Shown here in pieces: positions 28,754-39,100 of a stretch of 64,000 nucleotides of DNA (positions are counted from its first letter, which is position 1; every line of letters starts with the position of its first letter). The position numbers were made by a program, and so were the translations under genes. Origin of the DNA: Prochlorococcus marinus str. MIT 9401 (GTDB lineage: Bacteria; Cyanobacteriota; Cyanobacteriia; PCC-6307; Cyanobiaceae); the NCBI RefSeq assembly GCF_000760095.1, contig NZ_JNAR01000011.1:33303-97302 (forward strand), given 5' to 3'. Below the pieces are notes generated by a model that did no database searches, had not been told where the DNA came from, and was given only the letters and a program-made list of their open reading frames with translations.

Positions 28754-31662
28754 TAAGCACATTTTTTTTCTTCTAAGGTCTCTCCTTGATTTACATTGCA
28801 AGAACAAATTAAATTGCGATCGCCATATGCATTATCAATCCTAGAAACTGAAGACCAAAACTTAATAGATGTTGGAGTTTTATAAGGAAAAGAAGCTTTT
28901 TCTTTTGAATAAGGATAATGCCAATTATCAGCAATTAACTCTTTCAGCGTATGGGGAGCATTACTTATTACATTATTATTCTTTAATTCAATATTTTTTT
29001 CTATTTCGCTGATTTCTTCTGCTATCAAAAGCATAGCCTCACAAAATCTTTCCAATTCAACCAAACTTTCACTTTCAGTAGGCTCTATCATTATCGTCTC
29101 TGAAACAGGCCAACTTATAGTCGGGGCATGAAAACTATAATCTATTAATCGTTTAGCCAAATCATTTACACTCAAACCAGTTTTGGATTTTAAATCTCTA
29201 AAATCTAAAATACATTCATGTGCAACAAAATTATTTTTTCCTTTATAAAGAATCTTGAATTTATGCTTTAAAGAATGCGCAATATAATTTGCAGATAAAA
29301 TTGCATGCGCAGTTGCTTTCCTTAGACCACTAAGACCAGCCATTTTTATGTACATCCAACTTATAGGAAGAATACTTGCACTCCCATGTTTGGCAGAGGA
29401 TACATAATTTGGACTATTAGATAAATTTGTATCCATTAAAGAATGAGTAGGAAGAAATGGGCTTAAAGTTTCTGATGCAGCAACTGGACCAACTCCTGGA
29501 CCACCACCTCCATGTGGAATACAGAATGTCTTATGCAAATTCAAATGACAAACATCAATACCATAATTCCCCGGTTTGCATAATCCAACCTGAGCGTTCA
29601 AATTTGCTCCATCTAAATAAACAAATCCTCCAACAGAGTGAATTAAGTCACATATCTCTCTGATTTGCAATTCAAAAACTCCATGAGTAGAGGGGTAAGT
29701 CAACATAAGGGCTCCTATTTGGTTATCAAATTTCCTGACCTTGATCGACAAATCTTGAAAATCAATATTTCCTTCGTCATCACATTCAATAGTTAAAACA
29801 TCAAATCCTGCCATAACTGCACTAGCAGGATTTGTTCCATGAGCACTTTTAGGAATTAAACATTTTTTTCTTGAAAGTTCACCTTTCGATTCAAAATATG
29901 AATTTATTGCCAATAATCCTGCAAACTCTCCCTGAGAGCCTGCATTTGGTTGAAAAGAAACTGATTTTAAACCAACAATATCACTTATCCATTTTTCTAG
30001 GTCAGATATTATTTTTGAATAGCCCTTAGTTTGTTCTAGTGGAGAAAAAGGATGAATAGAAGATAAATTAGCCCAAGAGACTGGATTTAACTCTGCTGCA
30101 GAATTTAACTTCATGGTACAGCTTCCTAACGGCATCATTCCATCTACAAGAGAAAAATCTTTTTCAGCAAGTCGAAATATATATCTCATTAATTCAGTTT
30201 CACTTTGATAGTTTTGAAATATATCTTGCTGCATCCATTCACTAGATCTCAAATCTAAACTTTCAAGATGAAATCCTTTATCGAATTTTATATGCTTTAA
30301 ATATTCTTTTTTTTCTAAAAGGTTCGCTATGAAAGTCACAATATCTTTAATTTCTTTTTCATTAGTCATCTGATCTAAAGAGATACCAAAACCAGTTGAG
30401 TTTTCAATAGTTGATCCCAAAGGCAAAATTCTTAGGTTATATCCATTTTTTAAAGCTTCATTATGAATCTTTTGAGCATGCTCAGAATAAATATCAACAC
30501 TGTCAAATCTAATCCCATCAGGTACCACAAAACCTAAATCAGCCAAACATGATTCTAAATTTATTCTCATCTGGACAATTCTCTTAGCAATTTCGGTTAA
30601 GCCATTAGGTCCATGATAAATAGCATAAAAAGAAGAAATTATGGCCAACAAAGATTGAGCAGTACAAATATTACTAGTAGCCTTCTCTCTTCTAATATGT
30701 TGTTCCCTTGTTTGTAATGCTAGTCTTAAAGACTTTTCTCCATTTTTAGAGAGAGTTTGACCAACAATTCTTCCCGGGATAAGCCTTTTATATTTTTCGC
30801 TACATGCAAAAAATGCGGCGTGAGGTCCACCAAAACCCATTGGAACTCCAAATCTTTGCATACTACCTACTGCGACATCCACACCAAAGGCAGAGATTGG
30901 TTTAATTAAAACTTGTGCCAGTGGATCAATACATGCCGTTACAATAATTTCAGATCTATGTGCTTGAGATGTTAAGAATGTTGGATCAAATAATTCCCCA
31001 TTTTTGCCAGGTAATTGAAACAAAATTCCAAAAACATCCTCATGATTAGAAAGGTTGCTTGGAGTAAAGCGTTTTAAGGATATTCCCAAAGGTTTTGCTC
31101 TGGTTTGTAGGACATTAAAAGTATGATCAAAAACACTTGATTCCACTAAGTAAACTTTCGAAGATTTATTTTTTCTTGCCGAAAAACTCATAGCCATAGC
31201 TTCTGCGGCAGCAGTGGCCTCATCTAACAAAGATGCATTAGCAATAGGGAATCCTGTTAGTTCACAAACAATAGTCTGAAAATTAAAAAGAGCTTCTAAT
31301 CTTCCTTGTGCAATTTCTGCTTGGTATGGAGTATAAGACGTATACCATCTAGGATTTTCAAGAACATGTCTTTGGATTACTTTAGGCATGTGATTATCGT
31401 AATAACCAAGTCCTATAAGGGATCTCATTTTATTGTTTTTATTCGCAATCTCTTCTAATTCATTTAAAGCCTCAATTTCCGAACATCCTCTGGGTAATAT
31501 TTCAGAAGACTTATCTTTTAACTGAATATCTTCAGGAATAACTTGATCTATAAATTGATCAATATTATTAAAACCAAGCTTAGAGAGCATTTTCCTCTCA
31601 TCAGCATCACTCAAGCCAAGGTGTCTGTTAATAAATAAATCTGAATTAACCGTGGATTTCAT
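28753..31662 (-). CDS. gcvP: Glycine dehydrogenase (decarboxylating), P protein
   Basis: The P protein is the PLP enzyme that decarboxylates glycine and passes the aminomethyl group to lipoylated H protein, important in photorespiratory glycine use. The full-length fused form is about 969 aa. The N-terminal half shows INRHLGLSDADERKML and GYYDNHMPKVI. The C-terminal half carries the PLP lysine in HLNLHKTFCIPHGGGGPGVGP and MPLGSCTMKLN. I prefer ATG 31662 over the in-frame TTG at 31668. gcvH lies 44 bases upstream on the same strand; gcvT is far away at 49.5 kb. Confidence 0.97.
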   Translation of the reverse strand: MKSTVNSDLFINRHLGLSDADERKMLSKLGFNNIDQFIDQVIPEDIQLKDKSSEILPRGCSEIEALNELEEIANKNNKMRSLIGLGYYDNHMPKVIQRHVLENPRWYTSYTPYQAEIAQGRLEALFNFQTIVCELTGFPIANASLLDEATAAAEAMAMSFSARKNKSSKVYLVESSVFDHTFNVLQTRAKPLGISLKRFTPSNLSNHEDVFGILFQLPGKNGELFDPTFLTSQAHRSEIIVTACIDPLAQVLIKPISAFGVDVAVGSMQRFGVPMGFGGPHAAFFACSEKYKRLIPGRIVGQTLSKNGEKSLRLALQTREQHIRREKATSNICTAQSLLAIISSFYAIYHGPNGLTEIAKRIVQMRINLESCLADLGFVVPDGIRFDSVDIYSEHAQKIHNEALKNGYNLRILPLGSTIENSTGFGISLDQMTNEKEIKDIVTFIANLLEKKEYLKHIKFDKGFHLESLDLRSSEWMQQDIFQNYQSETELMRYIFRLAEKDFSLVDGMMPLGSCTMKLNSAAELNPVSWANLSSIHPFSPLEQTKGYSKIISDLEKWISDIVGLKSVSFQPNAGSQGEFAGLLAINSYFESKGELSRKKCLIPKSAHGTNPASAVMAGFDVLTIECDDEGNIDFQDLSIKVRKFDNQIGALMLTYPSTHGVFELQIREICDLIHSVGGFVYLDGANLNAQVGLCKPGNYGIDVCHLNLHKTFCIPHGGGGPGVGPVAASETLSPFLPTHSLMDTNLSNSPNYVSSAKHGSASILPISWMYIKMAGLSGLRKATAHAILSANYIAHSLKHKFKILYKGKNNFVAHECILDFRDLKSKTGLSVNDLAKRLIDYSFHAPTISWPVSETIMIEPTESESLVELERFCEAMLLIAEEISEIEKNIELKNNNVISNAPHTLKELIADNWHYPYSKEKASFPYKTPTSIKFWSSVSRIDNAYGDRNLICSCNVNQGETLEEKKCA

Positions 31663-31706
31663 GTCCAATTTTTTCTATAACTTAGCCTATGGATAAAGAT
31701 TTTGCT

Positions 31707-32096
31707 TTAATTAGGCATAACCTTTGATTTATATGCTTCTGAAGTCATCAAATCAGCAATTGATGCTTTTGATTCTGGTTTCAAAATGACTAACCAACCG
31801 TCTCCAATAGGATCATTCTGTAAAAGCTCAGGGTTATCAATAACATTTTCATTTACAGATACTATTTCACCTGAAAAAGGCAGATAGACTTCCTCAACTG
31901 CCTTAACTGATTCTATTGTTCCAAAAGTCTCACCTTTCTCCAAAGTCGCCCCTTGATCAGCTAATTCAACAAAAACAATATCTCCTAATTGATCTATAGC
32001 AAATTCACTAACTCCAATTTTTAATAAACCATTTTCTTCCAAGACATATTCATGTGTATCAGCATAGTTGAGGTTGTCTGGAAACTGGTAAGACAT
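31707..32096 (-). CDS. gcvH: Glycine cleavage system H protein
   Basis: A 129-aa lipoyl-carrier protein that shuttles the methylamine intermediate between P, T and L proteins. The lipoylation lysine lies in FGTIESVKAVEEVYLPFSG near residue 64. YADTHEYV and the C-terminal GDGWLVIL are also conserved. It is upstream of gcvP on the same strand and 2 bases downstream of the PLP-enzyme gene, so a multi-gene transcript is likely. Confidence 0.97.
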   Translation of the reverse strand: MSYQFPDNLNYADTHEYVLEENGLLKIGVSEFAIDQLGDIVFVELADQGATLEKGETFGTIESVKAVEEVYLPFSGEIVSVNENVIDNPELLQNDPIGDGWLVILKPESKASIADLMTSEAYKSKVMPN

Positions 32097-32098
32097 TA

Positions 32099-33391
32099 TT
32101 AAGTTAATGAAAGAAGTAGAGAATCCTTTGAAATTAATTTTTCCTCTAATAATTCAGATAATAATCGAATTAATGCAATTTTGATGTGAGCTATGTGAGA
32201 ACCACCTTGAACATAAATATTGTAAGGATATCTTAGAGGAGCATCAGCAGAAAATTCACTTGTACTACCTTCAATAAATGTACCTCCTGCCATTAATAAT
32301 TTTGAATCATATCCATCCATTGATGATGGAACAACATTCAGAAAAGAATCTACTGGTGAAGAATTTTGAAAAGATTGACAAACTTTTTGTACCAAATCAG
32401 GATTATTCAATCTTACTGACTGAATAAGATCAGATCGATATGTTGCTGGCTCTGGTAAAACCTTAAATCCCAAATTTTTAAAAACCCCTGCAACCATATC
32501 TGCACCTTTTAGTGATTCGTGAACAATTTGTGGTGCTAAAAACAAACCCTGCAAAATTAATCTTCCTAGTCCAAAATTTATTCCTGCAGAAGAACCAATA
32601 CCTGGTGAGGTTAATCTAGAACATGCCATCTCAACCAACTCTGCATCTCCTGCAACGTACCCACCTGTAGGAACGATTGTTCCTCCCAAATTTTTAATCA
32701 ATGATCCAGCAATTATATTTGCCCCTTTAGAAATTGGTTCACTATCTTCTACAAGCTCCCCATAGCAATTATCAACAAAACATATACAGTTAGGATCAAG
32801 AGAATGAATAAGACTACAAATTTTCTCTATCTGATGATTTGTAAGCGATTTTCTCCAACTATATCCACAACTTTTTTGTATGAATACTAATTTGCATGAA
32901 TTTTCTTTAAAAGAATGAACAATTTTTTCTTCAAAAGAATCAAAATTCTCGCAGATATTTATTTGCTTATATTCAATCTCAAAATTTTTAAGAGAGCCTT
33001 TTCCTCCTCCCCTTATTCCTATGACTTCTTCTAAGGTGTCATATGGTTTCCCAGTAAGCGATAACATTACATCTCCAGGTCTAAGAATTCCAAATAATAC
33101 AGAACTTATTGCATGCGTTCCACTTACAAATTGCATCCTCACAGCTGCCTTTTCAGCAAGAAACAATTTTGCAAAAACCGCATCGATTTTTTCTCTAGAT
33201 ATATCATCATGTCCACTACCAGAAGATTGATTGAAATGACTAGTAGAAACTTTTTCTTCCTTAAAAATTGTCAAAATATTTTCTAATTTCTGGAAAACCT
33301 GATTGGACCTTTCTTGAAAAACTTTACTTAAACTCTCTTCGACAGAAAGGACAGCATTTTCGGCCAGTTTTAAGTTATTGTTTAGTGTCAT
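32099..33391 (-). CDS. Methionine gamma-lyase-like PLP protein (aluminium resistance family)
   Basis: A 430-aa fold-type-I PLP enzyme of the family annotated as aluminium-resistance or methionine gamma-lyase-like protein. Conserved features are FVSGTHAISSVLFGILRPGD, the CFVDNCYGELVE segment with the PLP-contacting Asp, and the Schiff-base lysine in AGSLIKNLGGTIVPTGGYVAG. Related Cys/Met-metabolism enzymes eliminate thiols from sulfur amino acids, but the substrate of this family is not well established. The start ATG at 33391 lies just downstream of the possible HTH gene. Its placement 2 bases before gcvH suggests co-transcription, not necessarily shared function. Confidence 0.85.
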   Translation of the reverse strand: MTLNNNLKLAENAVLSVEESLSKVFQERSNQVFQKLENILTIFKEEKVSTSHFNQSSGSGHDDISREKIDAVFAKLFLAEKAAVRMQFVSGTHAISSVLFGILRPGDVMLSLTGKPYDTLEEVIGIRGGGKGSLKNFEIEYKQINICENFDSFEEKIVHSFKENSCKLVFIQKSCGYSWRKSLTNHQIEKICSLIHSLDPNCICFVDNCYGELVEDSEPISKGANIIAGSLIKNLGGTIVPTGGYVAGDAELVEMACSRLTSPGIGSSAGINFGLGRLILQGLFLAPQIVHESLKGADMVAGVFKNLGFKVLPEPATYRSDLIQSVRLNNPDLVQKVCQSFQNSSPVDSFLNVVPSSMDGYDSKLLMAGGTFIEGSTSEFSADAPLRYPYNIYVQGGSHIAHIKIALIRLLSELLEEKLISKDSLLLSLT

Positions 33392-33409
33392 TTATTAAGA
33401 AAACTCATG

Positions 33410-34108
33410 TTATTTTTCAGAAGCTAAATTTCTTAATTCCGCTAGGAAAGCATTAGGACCTCTACCCTGAAAATAAGAAAGTTTTTTTGAAGCCTCATAT
33501 AAATCAAGTAGTTCTCCATCTAATTCCTCTGCCGTATAATCTCTAATTCCTGCTATTACCTCAGCAAAACGTTCTCTACGGGCAGATTTATTGACAGGAT
33601 AAGCCTCCATTACCTGAATTTTACATGATCTCCAAGCCTTATTCTGACAAAAATGCACTGACAAAGCATCACTTAAAACAGAAGCTTCTTCATCTTCTAT
33701 GTACCAGTCAAAAGATGAAGGCAGAGATTTTAATCCTGAAAATATCTCGAATAACTCTCCGGCCGACAATGGATTACCAGAATCATTTTTTAGTGGTAAT
33801 GCAGACTCTTCCAAAGATTTCCATAACTCTGGGTAATCGCTTTCAAAACGATCCCTGATTTTTTCTATACCTTGATCAAGAATCATATTAACTTGAGCTA
33901 AAGCAAGAAAAACTTCAGGACCTGGCGAAGATAACTTCCCATTCCTAAGATTAGAAATTTGCGAATTATGAACTTTACCTAAATCAAGAACTTCAGAAAG
34001 AAGTGGCAAAACTCTGTGAGACCATCCATTTCTTTCATGCCAAAGGTGTATCAAATGAGCCATAGCCCTTCGACCTCTAGATAATTTATCGCGATATCCG
34101 AGACTCAC
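33410..34108 (-). CDS. Conserved cyanobacterial protein with possible N-terminal HTH
   Basis: A 232-aa protein that I cannot assign to a named function. Residues of about 28-75 (GWSHRVLPLLSEVL, then VHNSQISNLRNGKL, then EVFLALAQVN) resemble a Cro/CI-type helix-turn-helix: the S-Q-I-S-x-L-R-N-G pattern is like an XRE recognition helix. The rest is acidic-helical, with RRERFAEVIAGIRDYTAEELDGELLDLYEAS near residue 175. The start is GTG 34108. It is divergent from the desaturase over 75 bases, a position compatible with a local regulator. The HTH assignment is an inference from pattern only. Confidence 0.6.
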   Translation of the reverse strand: MSLGYRDKLSRGRRAMAHLIHLWHERNGWSHRVLPLLSEVLDLGKVHNSQISNLRNGKLSSPGPEVFLALAQVNMILDQGIEKIRDRFESDYPELWKSLEESALPLKNDSGNPLSAGELFEIFSGLKSLPSSFDWYIEDEEASVLSDALSVHFCQNKAWRSCKIQVMEAYPVNKSARRERFAEVIAGIRDYTAEELDGELLDLYEASKKLSYFQGRGPNAFLAELRNLASEK

Positions 34109-34183
34109 AGATAATTAAACTTATCAATAGTATAGTATGATAATATTACATATCGGTAATTTTGAAAATAGTATTTCAATATC
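34109..34183. promoter_or_regulatory. Divergent promoter region between the HTH-like gene and the desaturase
   Basis: This 75-base AT-rich gap contains overlapping -10-like hexamers: minus-strand TATACT at 34134-34129, close to the GTG start at 34108, and plus-strand TATAGT 34131-34136 and TATGAT 34136-34141, about 45 bases before the desaturase ATG. Specific start sites cannot be assigned from sequence alone. Confidence 0.3.
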
Positions 34184-35122
34184 ATGAATTCAGTAATTTT
34201 CCAAGAAACAGCAAAGCTAAAAAAACCTGTTCCTGCTGAAAAAGTTATAGAACTCTCAGAAAAATTACTGGAACCTTCCAGTCATTCAAAAAGATATCCT
34301 CCAAGACTACATAAAACTTGGGGAACAATAGTTTTCATGGTTGCAATTCATATTCTTTCTTTTGTAGCTATACAACCAAAATTTTGGAGTATTCCTGCAG
34401 TCACTTCATTATTGTTTTTTTACTGGGTAACTGCTTGTTTAGGAGTCACACTTGGATATCACAGATTGTTATCACACAGATCGTTCATTGTTCCAAGATG
34501 GTTAGAAAGATTTTTTGCTACTTGTGGAGCTATAAGTTGCCAGCATGGACCAATAGATTGGGTAGGTTTACATAGGCATCACCACTCTTTTTCAGATACT
34601 GAAGTAGATCATCACAATAGTAAAAAGGGGTTTTGGTGGAGCCATATGGGTTGGATGTTTAAAGACGTTGAGGCACTAAAAGCTGTTCCAAAACTAAGTG
34701 CAGATCTAATCAAGGATCCATACTATAGATTTTTAAATAAATATTTTTTATTCTTACAAATTCCTATTGGACTTTCTTTATACGCAATAGGTCAAAAATT
34801 AGGCGTTGGAGGATGGGCTCTAGTCCTGTGGGGAATTCCATTGAGACTTGTGGTTGTTTATCACGTAACTTGGCTAGTAAATTCCGCGACGCATTGTTGG
34901 GGTAAAGCACCATTTGAGAGTGGTGATTCATCTAAAAACAATGCTTGGGTTGCTGCATTAACATTTGGAGAAGGTTGGCATAATAATCATCATGCATTTC
35001 CCAATTCAGCAAAACAAGGATTATTTAGAGGTCAGATAGACATAACATGGGAACATATTAAGATTCTTGCGAAATTTGGTCTCGCAAAAAAAGTAAAGTT
35101 ACCCTCTAGGTCTTATTATTAA
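34184..35122 (+). CDS. desC: Acyl-lipid / acyl-CoA-type delta-9 fatty acid desaturase
   Basis: A membrane di-iron desaturase that inserts a cis double bond, most likely delta-9, in membrane fatty acids. The three histidine boxes are present: HRLLSH at residues 93-98, HRHHH at 130-134 and HNNHH at 266-270. Four or so hydrophobic segments (about 46-62, 70-90, 185-200, 210-235) fit the family topology. The length of 312 aa is near the cyanobacterial DesC norm. Regioselectivity cannot be proved from the sequence. rplI starts 20 bases downstream. Confidence 0.9.
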   Translation: MNSVIFQETAKLKKPVPAEKVIELSEKLLEPSSHSKRYPPRLHKTWGTIVFMVAIHILSFVAIQPKFWSIPAVTSLLFFYWVTACLGVTLGYHRLLSHRSFIVPRWLERFFATCGAISCQHGPIDWVGLHRHHHSFSDTEVDHHNSKKGFWWSHMGWMFKDVEALKAVPKLSADLIKDPYYRFLNKYFLFLQIPIGLSLYAIGQKLGVGGWALVLWGIPLRLVVVYHVTWLVNSATHCWGKAPFESGDSSKNNAWVAALTFGEGWHNNHHAFPNSAKQGLFRGQIDITWEHIKILAKFGLAKKVKLPSRSYY

Positions 35123-35142
35123 CTATATTGTTCAATATTTAC

Positions 35143-35598
35143 ATGGCTAAAAGAGTACAAGTCGCATTAACTGAATCAATCGCATCACTAGGCAAAGAAG
35201 GAGATCTAGTTGAAGTAGCACCTGGATACGCAAGAAATTTTCTATTACCTTATGGCAAGGCAATGAATGTAACACCAGCAGTCCTTAAACAAATTGAAAG
35301 GAAGAAAGCAAAAGAAAAAATCGCTGCTGATAAATTAAAGCAAGAAGCTTTAGATTTCCAAACTGCATTATCTACAATAGGTAGGTTCACTATCAAAAAA
35401 CAGGTTGGAGAAGATGGTGTACTTTTTGGAACGGTTACCAATGGGGATGTTGCCGAAGCAATCGAAGCAGCAACTAAAAAAGAAATTGATAGAAGAAACA
35501 TTACTGTTCCTGATATTCATAATTTAGGTTCCTTTACTGCAAAAATAAAATTACATCAAGAAGTAAATGCAGAAGTAAATATTGAAGTAACAAGTTAA
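35143..35598 (+). CDS. rplI: 50S ribosomal protein L9
   Basis: A 151-aa ribosomal protein. The start [36 protein letters not shown] is diagnostic for the L9 N-terminal domain. A long connecting helix ([23 protein letters not shown]) and the C-terminal RNA-binding domain with [19 protein letters not shown] follow. The start chosen is ATG 35143 because the family begins MAKRVQV-like; an in-frame TTG 15 bases upstream is less likely. dnaB follows after 58 bases; L9-DnaB adjacency is common in bacteria. Confidence 0.97.
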   Translation: MAKRVQVALTESIASLGKEGDLVEVAPGYARNFLLPYGKAMNVTPAVLKQIERKKAKEKIAADKLKQEALDFQTALSTIGRFTIKKQVGEDGVLFGTVTNGDVAEAIEAATKKEIDRRNITVPDIHNLGSFTAKIKLHQEVNAEVNIEVTS

Positions 35599-35656
35599 TC
35601 AATTTGTTGCATTATTTTGAAAAGTAGTCAGAGTATATATCTAAGCAATTAAAGAT

Positions 35657-37039
35657 ATGGTTTCCGTACCTTTTCCAAATAATGGGCAAAATAAAAATTT
35701 TAAAAAGGATTTTATTAATGAAAATTCTGGATTAGTACCTCCTCAAAACGTTCAAGCGGAGGAAGCTGTTCTTGGTGGCATACTTCTGGATCCAGACGCG
35801 ATCGGAAGAATTGCAGACTTAATTAAACCTGAAGCTTTTTATATAAATGCCCATCAAGAGATTTACAGAACAGCATTAATGTTGCATACCCAGGGTAAAC
35901 CAACTGATTTAACATCAATGAGTGCTTGGTTAGCAGATAATGGATCACTAGATAAAATTGGAGGAAACAGCAAACTGGTAGAACTAGTTGAAAATGTTTC
36001 CTCTACAGCTTCCATAGAACAAGTTGCTAATTTAATTAACGATAAATTCATGCGAAGGCAACTTATCAGATCTGGAAATGAAGTGGTTCAACTAGGTTTT
36101 GATCAAACGCAAGATACTAATGAAGTTCTAGATAAAGCAGAGCAAAAAATATTTGAAATCAGTCAAGAAAAACCTTCAAAAGGTCTGACTCAAGCGGCTG
36201 AAATACTTACGAGTACTTTCAATGAAATAGAGTCAAGATCATTAGGTACTTCAGTAGCTGGAATTCCTGTAAATTTCTACGATCTTGATGCGATGACTCA
36301 AGGTTTTCAAAGAAGTGATTTAATAATTGTTGCTGGAAGACCTTCAATGGGGAAAACTTCAATAGTTCTTAATCTGGCTAAAAATGTTGCTCAATCTCAA
36401 GATTTACCTGTGTGTGTATTTAGCCTTGAAATGAGTAAAGAACAGTTGACATATAGATTACTCTCTATGGAAGTTGGAATCGAGAGTGGCAGGCTAAGAA
36501 CAGGAAGATTACAACAAGATGAATGGCCATTACTCGGAGAAGGTATCAATTCACTCGGTCAATTACCAATATTTATAGATGACAAGCCTAACTTAAGTGT
36601 TTTAGAGATGAGATCTCTGTGCAGAAGATTAATAGCTGAACAAAAAAAAGAACTTGGATTAATTGTGATTGATTATCTCCAGTTGATGGAAGGATCAACC
36701 CCTGATAACAGAGTGCAAGAACTTTCACGAATAACAAGAGGTCTTAAAAGCATGGCAAGAGAATTAAAAGTACCAGTAGTAGCTTTATCTCAGCTTAGTA
36801 GAGGAGTAGAGTCTAGAACAAATAAAAGACCAATGTTAAGCGATCTAAGAGAATCAGGTTCTATTGAACAAGACGCAGATTTAGTATTAATGATTTATAG
36901 AGATGAATACTACAATCCAGAGACTGAAGATAGAGGAATTACAGAAATCATTGTCACTAAACATAGAAATGGACCCGTAGGAACTGTTAAATTATTATTT
37001 GAACCTCAATTTACGAGATTTAGGAATTTAGCTAATTGA
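35657..37039 (+). CDS. dnaB: Replicative DNA helicase
   Basis: DnaB is the hexameric 5'-3' fork helicase. The N-terminal domain begins PPQNVQAEEAVLGGILLDPDAI. The RecA-like domain has Walker A GRPSMGKTS, FSLEMSKEQL, Walker B-type LIVIDYLQLM and the PVVALSQLSRGVE motif, ending in LRESGSIEQDADLV and a C-terminal HRNGPVGTVKLLFEPQFTRF. The 460-aa length shows that no intein is inserted at the usual Walker A site. It is followed 12 bases later by mnmG. Confidence 0.97.
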   Translation: MVSVPFPNNGQNKNFKKDFINENSGLVPPQNVQAEEAVLGGILLDPDAIGRIADLIKPEAFYINAHQEIYRTALMLHTQGKPTDLTSMSAWLADNGSLDKIGGNSKLVELVENVSSTASIEQVANLINDKFMRRQLIRSGNEVVQLGFDQTQDTNEVLDKAEQKIFEISQEKPSKGLTQAAEILTSTFNEIESRSLGTSVAGIPVNFYDLDAMTQGFQRSDLIIVAGRPSMGKTSIVLNLAKNVAQSQDLPVCVFSLEMSKEQLTYRLLSMEVGIESGRLRTGRLQQDEWPLLGEGINSLGQLPIFIDDKPNLSVLEMRSLCRRLIAEQKKELGLIVIDYLQLMEGSTPDNRVQELSRITRGLKSMARELKVPVVALSQLSRGVESRTNKRPMLSDLRESGSIEQDADLVLMIYRDEYYNPETEDRGITEIIVTKHRNGPVGTVKLLFEPQFTRFRNLAN

Positions 37040-37051
37040 ATCGATCCTAAA

Positions 37052-39019
37052 ATGCAAGATCATAACTCAACAAATGAATCTTTTGACATTATCGTTATTG
37101 GAGGAGGACATGCAGGATGCGAAGCAGCTATAACAACCGCAAAATTAGGATTTTCTACAGCCTTATTTACAATTAATTTAGATAGGATTGCCTGGCAACC
37201 TTGTAACCCTGCAGTTGGCGGGCCAGCAAAAAGTCAATTGGTCCATGAAGTTGATGCATTAGGTGGAATTATTGGTAAATTAGCCGATGAGACAGCCATA
37301 CAAAAAAGAATCTTAAATGCAAGTAGAGGCCCAGCGGTATGGGCATTAAGAGCTCAAACAGATAAAAGAGAATACTCAAAAAAGATGATTGAAATACTAC
37401 AAAATACAGAAAATTTATCTTTAAAAGAAGCAATGATTACTGAACTGGATATTGCAAAAACTGAAGAAATCGGATTGCACTCCAAAAAAAGTTTAAAAAA
37501 AAGAATAAAGGGTGTAAGGACTTTCTTTGGTAGTTATTATTCAGCAAGATCAGTTATCATCACAGCTGGTACGTTCTTAGAAGGAAGAATATGGATAGGA
37601 AATAAATCAATGTCAGCTGGTAGATCGGGCGAACAAGCAGCAAAAGGTCTTACTCAAAATTTGCACGAAATTGGTATCAAAACAGAACGTTTAAAAACAG
37701 GCACTCCAGCAAGAGTTGATAAAAGAAGTATCAGTTTTGATGAATTAGATATTCAACCTAGTACTGCAGCAGATAAATATTTTTCATTTGACCCAGATAT
37801 CAAAAATAATATGCCTCAAGTTAGTTGTCATATCACAAGAACAACTTCTAAAACACATCAACTAATTCGGGACAATTTACATTTAACACCTATTTACGGT
37901 GGTTTTATTGATAGTAAAGGGCCAAGATATTGTCCGTCAATTGAAGATAAGATCGTTAAATTCGCTGATAAGGAATCACATCAAATTTTCTTAGAACCAG
38001 AAGGAATTAATACTCCTGAAATATATGTTCAAGGATTCTCTACAGGTTTACCAGAAAATATTCAATTAGAACTTTTAAGAACCTTGCCTGGATTAAGTGA
38101 ATGTAAAATGTTGCGACCAGCATATGCTGTCGAGTATGACTATATACCTGCAACACAGCTTCAAACATCACTCGAAACTAAAGAAATTGAATATTTATAC
38201 AGCGCTGGACAAATTAATGGAACTACTGGTTATGAAGAAGCAGCAGCACAAGGATTAGTTGCAGGAATCAATGCGACAAGAAAACTAAATAAAAAAGATC
38301 CAATAATCTTCACTAGAGAAAGCAGCTACATAGGAACAATGATCAATGATTTAATTACTAAAGATCTTAAAGAACCATACAGAGTACTTACTAGTAGAAG
38401 TGAATATAGATTGACTCTTAGAGGAGATAATGCAGATAGGAGATTAACCCCATTAGGTTATCAAATAGGGCTAATTGACGAGAAAAGATGGTCGGCCTAT
38501 CAACAAAAAATGAAAGTCCTCGAAGAAGAGAAATTAAGATTAAAAAACACCCGTTTAAAAAATACCGATGAAGTAGCAAAACAAATAGTATTAGACACTG
38601 GATCAAAAATCAAAGGCTCAACAACTTTGAAAGAACTATTAAAAAGACCGAACTTTCATTATTCAGATCTAATAAAATATGATTTAACTAAAAAAAATCT
38701 AGCTTCTTCAATACAAGAAGGTGTTGAAATAGATATTAAATATGAGGGTTACCTCAAAAGACAAAAAAATAACATTGAACAAATAAATCGTCAAAGCTAT
38801 AAATCTCTGCCTCAAGAAATAAATTATGAAAAGATAGATACATTATCTCTAGAAGCTAGAGAAAATTTGAATAAAATCAAGCCAAAAAATTTTGGTGATG
38901 CCTCAAAAATTCCTGGTGTTAGCAAAGCTGATTTAACTGCATTACTTGTTTGGCTAAAAATAAGAGAGATAAAAAAAGATAAGGCAAATATTTTTGCTGA
39001 AAAAAAGTTATCATCTTAA
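37052..39019 (+). CDS. mnmG: tRNA uridine-5-carboxymethylaminomethyl modification enzyme MnmG (GidA)
   Basis: MnmG acts with MnmE to form cmnm5U at wobble U34 of several tRNAs. It is a 655-aa FAD enzyme. The dinucleotide-binding motif [10 protein letters not shown] is near residues 17-26. [22 protein letters not shown] and the [12 protein letters not shown] segment are hallmarks, together with [17 protein letters not shown] and the C-terminal helical domain with a [14 protein letters not shown] region. It is co-oriented with dnaB. The reading frame continues open after its TAA into the next gene, as discussed there. Confidence 0.97.
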   Translation: MQDHNSTNESFDIIVIGGGHAGCEAAITTAKLGFSTALFTINLDRIAWQPCNPAVGGPAKSQLVHEVDALGGIIGKLADETAIQKRILNASRGPAVWALRAQTDKREYSKKMIEILQNTENLSLKEAMITELDIAKTEEIGLHSKKSLKKRIKGVRTFFGSYYSARSVIITAGTFLEGRIWIGNKSMSAGRSGEQAAKGLTQNLHEIGIKTERLKTGTPARVDKRSISFDELDIQPSTAADKYFSFDPDIKNNMPQVSCHITRTTSKTHQLIRDNLHLTPIYGGFIDSKGPRYCPSIEDKIVKFADKESHQIFLEPEGINTPEIYVQGFSTGLPENIQLELLRTLPGLSECKMLRPAYAVEYDYIPATQLQTSLETKEIEYLYSAGQINGTTGYEEAAAQGLVAGINATRKLNKKDPIIFTRESSYIGTMINDLITKDLKEPYRVLTSRSEYRLTLRGDNADRRLTPLGYQIGLIDEKRWSAYQQKMKVLEEEKLRLKNTRLKNTDEVAKQIVLDTGSKIKGSTTLKELLKRPNFHYSDLIKYDLTKKNLASSIQEGVEIDIKYEGYLKRQKNNIEQINRQSYKSLPQEINYEKIDTLSLEARENLNKIKPKNFGDASKIPGVSKADLTALLVWLKIREIKKDKANIFAEKKLSS

Positions 39020-39100
39020 AAGAATTCTGTCAGAGCACTGAATAATAAACTTTTTAACTCTCCAAAAATTTTATGGGAAGAAAAAGCCTCTAATTTTTTA

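Noticed and set aside
35128..35142. TTG start for rplI upstream of the ATG
   Set aside because: The family begins MAKRVQV or similar, so ATG 35143 is preferred.
19151..37039. Inteins in dnaX or dnaB, common in cyanobacteria
   Set aside because: Both genes have continuous family-length domains with uninterrupted Walker A regions and no splicing motifs.
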